From NCBI GenBank assembly GCA_028293225.1, contig JAQGPE010000732.1, positions 1 through 6,608 of the forward strand: DNA of 6,608 nt. Reading direction: 5' to 3'. Of the stretch, positions 3,947-6,608 are shown piece after piece (within the stretch, counting starts at the first letter, position 1; the number at the start of each line of letters is the position of its first letter). The notes under the pieces are model-generated. The model was not told the origin of the DNA and did no database searches. It was given only the letters and a program-made list of their open reading frames with translations. The translations under genes were made by a program, and so were the position numbers. The stretch comes from Akkermansiaceae bacterium. GTDB taxonomy: Bacteria > Verrucomicrobiota > Verrucomicrobiia > Verrucomicrobiales > Akkermansiaceae.

Positions 3947-5623
3947 ATGTCAGCCCCACCAGCCCCTTCAGGGAACGAAACCGGCGACACGGCTGCGGAA
4001 GCCGCTCCCCTGCCCCCCCAGAAGGCGGTTCGCGGCGGGGCGGTGTTTGTGGCGGCGGGGATTTTCCTGAGCCGCATCGCCGGGCTGATCCGGGCGCGGG
4101 TTTTCGCTCACTACTTCGGCCTCAGTGACTCGGCGGATGTCTTCAACGCGGCTCTCAAGATCCCGAATTTCCTGCAAAACCTGCTCGGCGAGGGGGTGCT
4201 CTCGGCGTCTTTCATCCCGGTCTACGCCCGGCTGCTGGGAGAAAAGAAATCCGTCGAGGCCGACCGGGTGGCGGGAGTCATCGCGACGCTGCTGGCCCTC
4301 GTCGCTTCGCTACTGGCGCTGCTCGGGGTGTTCCTGGCTCCGTACATGACGACCCTGATCGCGCCAGGTTTCGCGCCGGACAAGCTGGCGCAGACGGTCC
4401 GCTGTGTGCAGATCCTTTTCCCCTCGGTAGCCCTGCTGGTGATGTCGGCCTGGTGCCTGGGGGTCCTGAACAGCCACCGCCGCTTCTTCCTTTCTTACAT
4501 CGCCCCGGTTGTCTGGAACGCGGCGATCATCGGCGCCCTGCTGATTTTCGGTGGCCGGCAATCACTGGAGCAATTGGCAAGGACCGCCTGCTACGGACTT
4601 CTGGCCGGCAGCCTCCTCCAGTTCGCGGTACAATTGCCCACGGTTATCAAGCTGGCGCCGGATCTGAAATTCGGGGTGGACTGGACCTCCCAGAATGTCC
4701 GGCTCGTCCTGAAAAGCTTCAGTGGCGTGGTGGTGGGACGCGGGGTCGTCCAGATCAGCGCCTATATCGACATGATCCTGGCGAGCTGGCTGCCGAAGGG
4801 CGTCACCACACTGCTTACCAACGCGCAGACCCTCTATCTGCTCCCGGTGAGCCTTTTCGGGATGTCGGTTTCCGCCGCCAGCCTAGCGGAGATGTCGCGG
4901 GATCAGAGCGGCGGGGACGACGAAGCCAATTATCAGAAACTGCGCACCAGACTCGATACCGGCCTGAGGCAGATTGCGTTCTTCATCGTGCCGTCGACGG
5001 CGGTGTTCATCTTCCTGGGGGACATCCTGGCGGCCGCCATTTTCCAATCCGGGGAGTTCAAAGCGGACAGTGTCCGCTACCTTTGGCTCACCCTGGCAGG
5101 CAGCGGAGTCGGCTTGCTGGCATCCACTCTGGGCCGCCTGTATTCCTCCACTTTCTATGCTCTGCGGGATACGCGCACGCCCCTGCGCTTCGCCGTCGTC
5201 CGGGTGGTGCTGACCACGGTGCTGGGAACTCTCTGCGGGATCTACGTTCCCCGCTGGTTGGGCGTCGATGGCATGTGGGGTTCCATGGGGCTCACGGCTT
5301 CCGCCGGAGTCGCGGGCTGGATCGAGTTCACCTTGCTGAGGCGCGCCCTGAACCGCCGGATTGGGAACACCGGGCTCGATGTTTCCTTCCTGGCCCGGTT
5401 GTGGGTGCCGGCCCTGGTCGCCGCGCTGGCGGGATGGGCGATGAAATACCTGACGGGCATGGTCAACCAGTCGTTCCACCTTCACCCGATCGTCGTCGCG
5501 ATCCTGGTCTTCGCCGACTTCGGGATCTTTTATTTCGGCGGTACGCTGCTGGCCGGGGTGCCACAGAGCCAGGCGCTCTACCGCACCGTTCTGCGCCGCC
5601 TGGGTCTGCGGAAGCGGGCGTGA
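3947..5623 (+). CDS. murJ: Lipid II flippase MurJ (MVF/MviN family)
   Basis: MurJ flips the peptidoglycan precursor lipid II across the inner membrane. The ATG at 3947 gives 558 aa; an in-frame GTG at 3917 would add 10 residues but sits inside a predicted hairpin, so I prefer the ATG. A polar, Pro/Ala-rich cytoplasmic N-terminus of about 28 residues precedes a polytopic protein with about 14 membrane helices, slightly longer than E. coli MurJ (about 511 aa). Family signatures are clear: SRIAGLIRARVFAHYFG (42-58), SADVFNAALKIPNF (62-75), LGEGVLSASFIPVY (80-93), NAQTLYLLPVSLFGMSVSA (292-310) and a YALRDTRTPLRFAVV segment (about 414-428). Arg43, Arg49 and Asp64 align with E. coli Arg18, Arg24 and Asp39. 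Gln77 and Thr295 align with essential Arg52 and Arg270. The protein ends in a basic tail (RRLGLRKRA). The gene appears to stand alone, with a long leader upstream and a convergent lipoprotein gene 12 bp downstream. Confidence 0.93.
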   Translation: MSAPPAPSGNETGDTAAEAAPLPPQKAVRGGAVFVAAGIFLSRIAGLIRARVFAHYFGLSDSADVFNAALKIPNFLQNLLGEGVLSASFIPVYARLLGEKKSVEADRVAGVIATLLALVASLLALLGVFLAPYMTTLIAPGFAPDKLAQTVRCVQILFPSVALLVMSAWCLGVLNSHRRFFLSYIAPVVWNAAIIGALLIFGGRQSLEQLARTACYGLLAGSLLQFAVQLPTVIKLAPDLKFGVDWTSQNVRLVLKSFSGVVVGRGVVQISAYIDMILASWLPKGVTTLLTNAQTLYLLPVSLFGMSVSAASLAEMSRDQSGGDDEANYQKLRTRLDTGLRQIAFFIVPSTAVFIFLGDILAAAIFQSGEFKADSVRYLWLTLAGSGVGLLASTLGRLYSSTFYALRDTRTPLRFAVVRVVLTTVLGTLCGIYVPRWLGVDGMWGSMGLTASAGVAGWIEFTLLRRALNRRIGNTGLDVSFLARLWVPALVAALAGWAMKYLTGMVNQSFHLHPIVVAILVFADFGIFYFGGTLLAGVPQSQALYRTVLRRLGLRKRA

Positions 5624-5635
5624 TTTCTTCCGGGA

Positions 5636-6187
5636 TCAGGGGGCTGAGTTCAGGCGGGTTTCCCACTCCTGGTCGCTGAGGTGGATTTTCAGCGTGCCCT
5701 CGGTGCCGGTCGCGGCACCGGGAGGCGTCCAGCGCGCCCAGCCGGCGCCTTCGTAGAGCTGGCCGCGCCCGTCCGGGAAGGGGCCGATCCAGCGCAGGCG
5801 GGCGTAGTTCGGGCCTTTGCCGACGTGGATCTCCGGCTGAATTTTGACGGCCGAGAAGGCGAGAATGCCGGCGCGGCGGCCGCCGGGGCCGGCTGCTTTC
5901 AGGGAGGCGTAGTTGTTTCCCGGGCCGAAGCTGGCGCTCTTTGAGCCGCGCTCGCCGGGATTGGCATAGAGGCGGGACAACTCCTTGAAGGTCGGGAGTT
6001 GATTTTGCGGCAGGCCTTCCTGAGCGGTTTCACGCGGATTGATGCGCGCGGGCAGGCTGACGTAGATGTCGGCGGGGAAGTTGCGGCCTTGAACCGGGGT
6101 CTTTTGGGAGGCGCAGCTGGAGACGAGAAGGGCGGATGCCGCGAAAGCTGACAGCCGGAAAATATTGGTGGGAGAGATGGAGTTCAT
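5636..6187 (-). CDS. Lipoprotein of unknown function
   Basis: This encodes 183 aa from the ATG at 6187, preceded by a possible Shine-Dalgarno AGGG (6195-6192) 4 nt away. The signal sequence RLSAFAASALLVSSC ends in a strong lipobox (LVSSC), so Cys25 should be lipidated; Ala at +2 fits outer-membrane sorting. I recognise no domain in the mature part. It has a PADIYVSLPARINPRE segment (38-53), a Gly/Ser/Asn-rich middle (78-105, FGPGNNYASL), and a C-terminal aromatic stretch (IGPFPDGRGQLYEGAGWARW, 134-153) before a charged end. It looks like a small globular beta protein or an envelope structural lipoprotein. The gene lies 63 bp downstream of recQ on the same strand and may be read from the recQ promoter or its own. 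It converges on murJ with 12 bp between the stops. Lipidation is well supported; function is unknown. Confidence 0.75.
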   Translation of the reverse strand: MNSISPTNIFRLSAFAASALLVSSCASQKTPVQGRNFPADIYVSLPARINPRETAQEGLPQNQLPTFKELSRLYANPGERGSKSASFGPGNNYASLKAAGPGGRRAGILAFSAVKIQPEIHVGKGPNYARLRWIGPFPDGRGQLYEGAGWARWTPPGAATGTEGTLKIHLSDQEWETRLNSAP

Positions 6188-6250
6188 CGCACCCTATCCT
6201 CGCCTGTCTTCTTCTTTCCGCACTGGAAAAGATCCCTTCGCGGGCGGCGG

Positions 6251-6608
6251 TTATTTCCGCGAGGACGTCCAAGTGTGGATGACGTCGAGGAAGGCCTGCA
6301 GATAGCGCTGGGCCTTGGCTTCGCCGATGCCGGGAACGGCTTTGCCTTCCTCGATGGTTTTCGGGCGGTAGCGGGCCAGGGCCTCCAGGGTCTTGTTCGA
6401 GAAGACCACGTAGGAAGGCACGCTTTCGTTGTTGGCGATGCGGGTGCGCAGGTCGCGGAGCATCGAGTAGAGCTCCGGATCGAAGCCCATGTCGGGCAGG
6501 AAATCCGTGCCGCCGGTGCCGCCGACTCCGGAGGTGGAGGGCCAGGCGAGGCGGAAGCTGCCACCGCCGCGCATGATTTTTTCCCCCAGCGGGGTGAGGG
6601 TGATGAGA
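6251..6608 (-). CDS. recQ: RecQ-family DNA helicase, C-terminal fragment (RQC end and HRDC domain)
   Basis: Only the last 118 residues are in the window; the frame is open through the right edge, where the ATPase and most of the RQC region would lie. An internal ATG at 6574 is not the start, because in-frame codons upstream (LITLTPLGEKIM) look like the closing strands of the RecQ winged-helix domain. After a Gly/Ser-rich linker, fragment residues about 43-111 form an HRDC domain: FDPELYSMLRDLRTRIAN, VPSYVVFSNKTLEALARYRP, TIEEGKAVPGIGEAKAQRY. HRDC assists nucleic acid binding in RecQ helicases, which unwind branched DNA in recombination and replication repair in the cytoplasm. HRDC also occurs in RNase D and some UvrD-like helicases; the preceding winged-helix remnant favours RecQ. 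The end (HTWTSSRK, TAA stop) is the normal short tail after HRDC. Confidence 0.85.
   Translation of the reverse strand, partial: LITLTPLGEKIMRGGGSFRLAWPSTSGVGGTGGTDFLPDMGFDPELYSMLRDLRTRIANNESVPSYVVFSNKTLEALARYRPKTIEEGKAVPGIGEAKAQRYLQAFLDVIHTWTSSRK

Noticed and set aside
4883..5485. A 200-codon minus-strand open frame opposite murJ.
   Set aside because: It is low-complexity antisense of a conserved membrane protein gene with no recognisable motif.
4453..5679. A 408-codon plus-strand open frame inside murJ in another frame.
   Set aside because: Its composition is Gly/Arg/Pro-rich with no hydrophobic pattern, while the overlapping frame encodes an unmistakable MurJ.
1..6608. tRNA, rRNA, CRISPR, insertion sequence, phage or toxin-antitoxin content.
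   Set aside because: I found no cloverleaf, repeat-spacer pattern, transposase or integrase signature on either strand.

Overview
This window is high-GC, gene-dense chromosomal DNA from a bacterium with an outer membrane. The best guess is Verrucomicrobiota (Verrucomicrobiales, Luteolibacter-like). That guess rests on protein style: an ECF-type sigma factor with a long C-terminal extension, a MurJ variant with an LQNLLGEGVLSASF signature, several small lipoproteins, starts without clear Shine-Dalgarno sites, and a GC-rich palindromic intergenic repeat. It is inference, with no database support.

Layout from left to right. (1) Positions 1-1585, minus strand: three co-directional genes read leftward. 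They are a low-molecular-weight phosphatase of the protein-arginine-phosphatase (YwlE) type, a zinc-ribbon protein with a TPM-like domain, and a secreted protein that runs off the left edge and appears to begin a second TPM-like domain. The last two overlap by 4 nt. A perfect 8-bp inverted repeat and a plausible promoter sit in the 59-bp gap before the zinc-ribbon gene. (2) Positions 1586-1722: a divergent intergenic region. (3) Positions 1723-3571, plus strand: a sigma-70/ECF-like factor that continues into one predicted membrane helix and about 183 residues of presumably periplasmic protein. A small lipoprotein with a DUF2846/PEGA-like fold follows 58 bp later. (4) Positions 3572-3946: 375 bp without a credible gene. 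The first half holds a set of GC-rich hairpins resembling a REP/BIME-type dispersed palindromic element. The second half is the murJ leader, also rich in potential hairpins. (5) Positions 3947-5623, plus strand: murJ, the lipid II flippase, with non-arginine residues at two positions that are essential arginines in E. coli. (6) Positions 5636-6608, minus strand: an unrecognised lipoprotein convergent with murJ, and upstream of it the 3' end of recQ (end of the RQC winged helix plus the HRDC domain).

The window leans towards envelope biology (lipid II flipping, lipoproteins, a secreted TPM-like protein, a probable membrane-tethered sigma factor), but no single operon unites these genes. I see no tRNA, rRNA, CRISPR array, insertion sequence or phage gene. 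The items most worth a second look are the membrane-spanning sigma factor with its lipoprotein neighbour, the palindrome next to the TPM gene promoter, and the structured 375-bp region before murJ.
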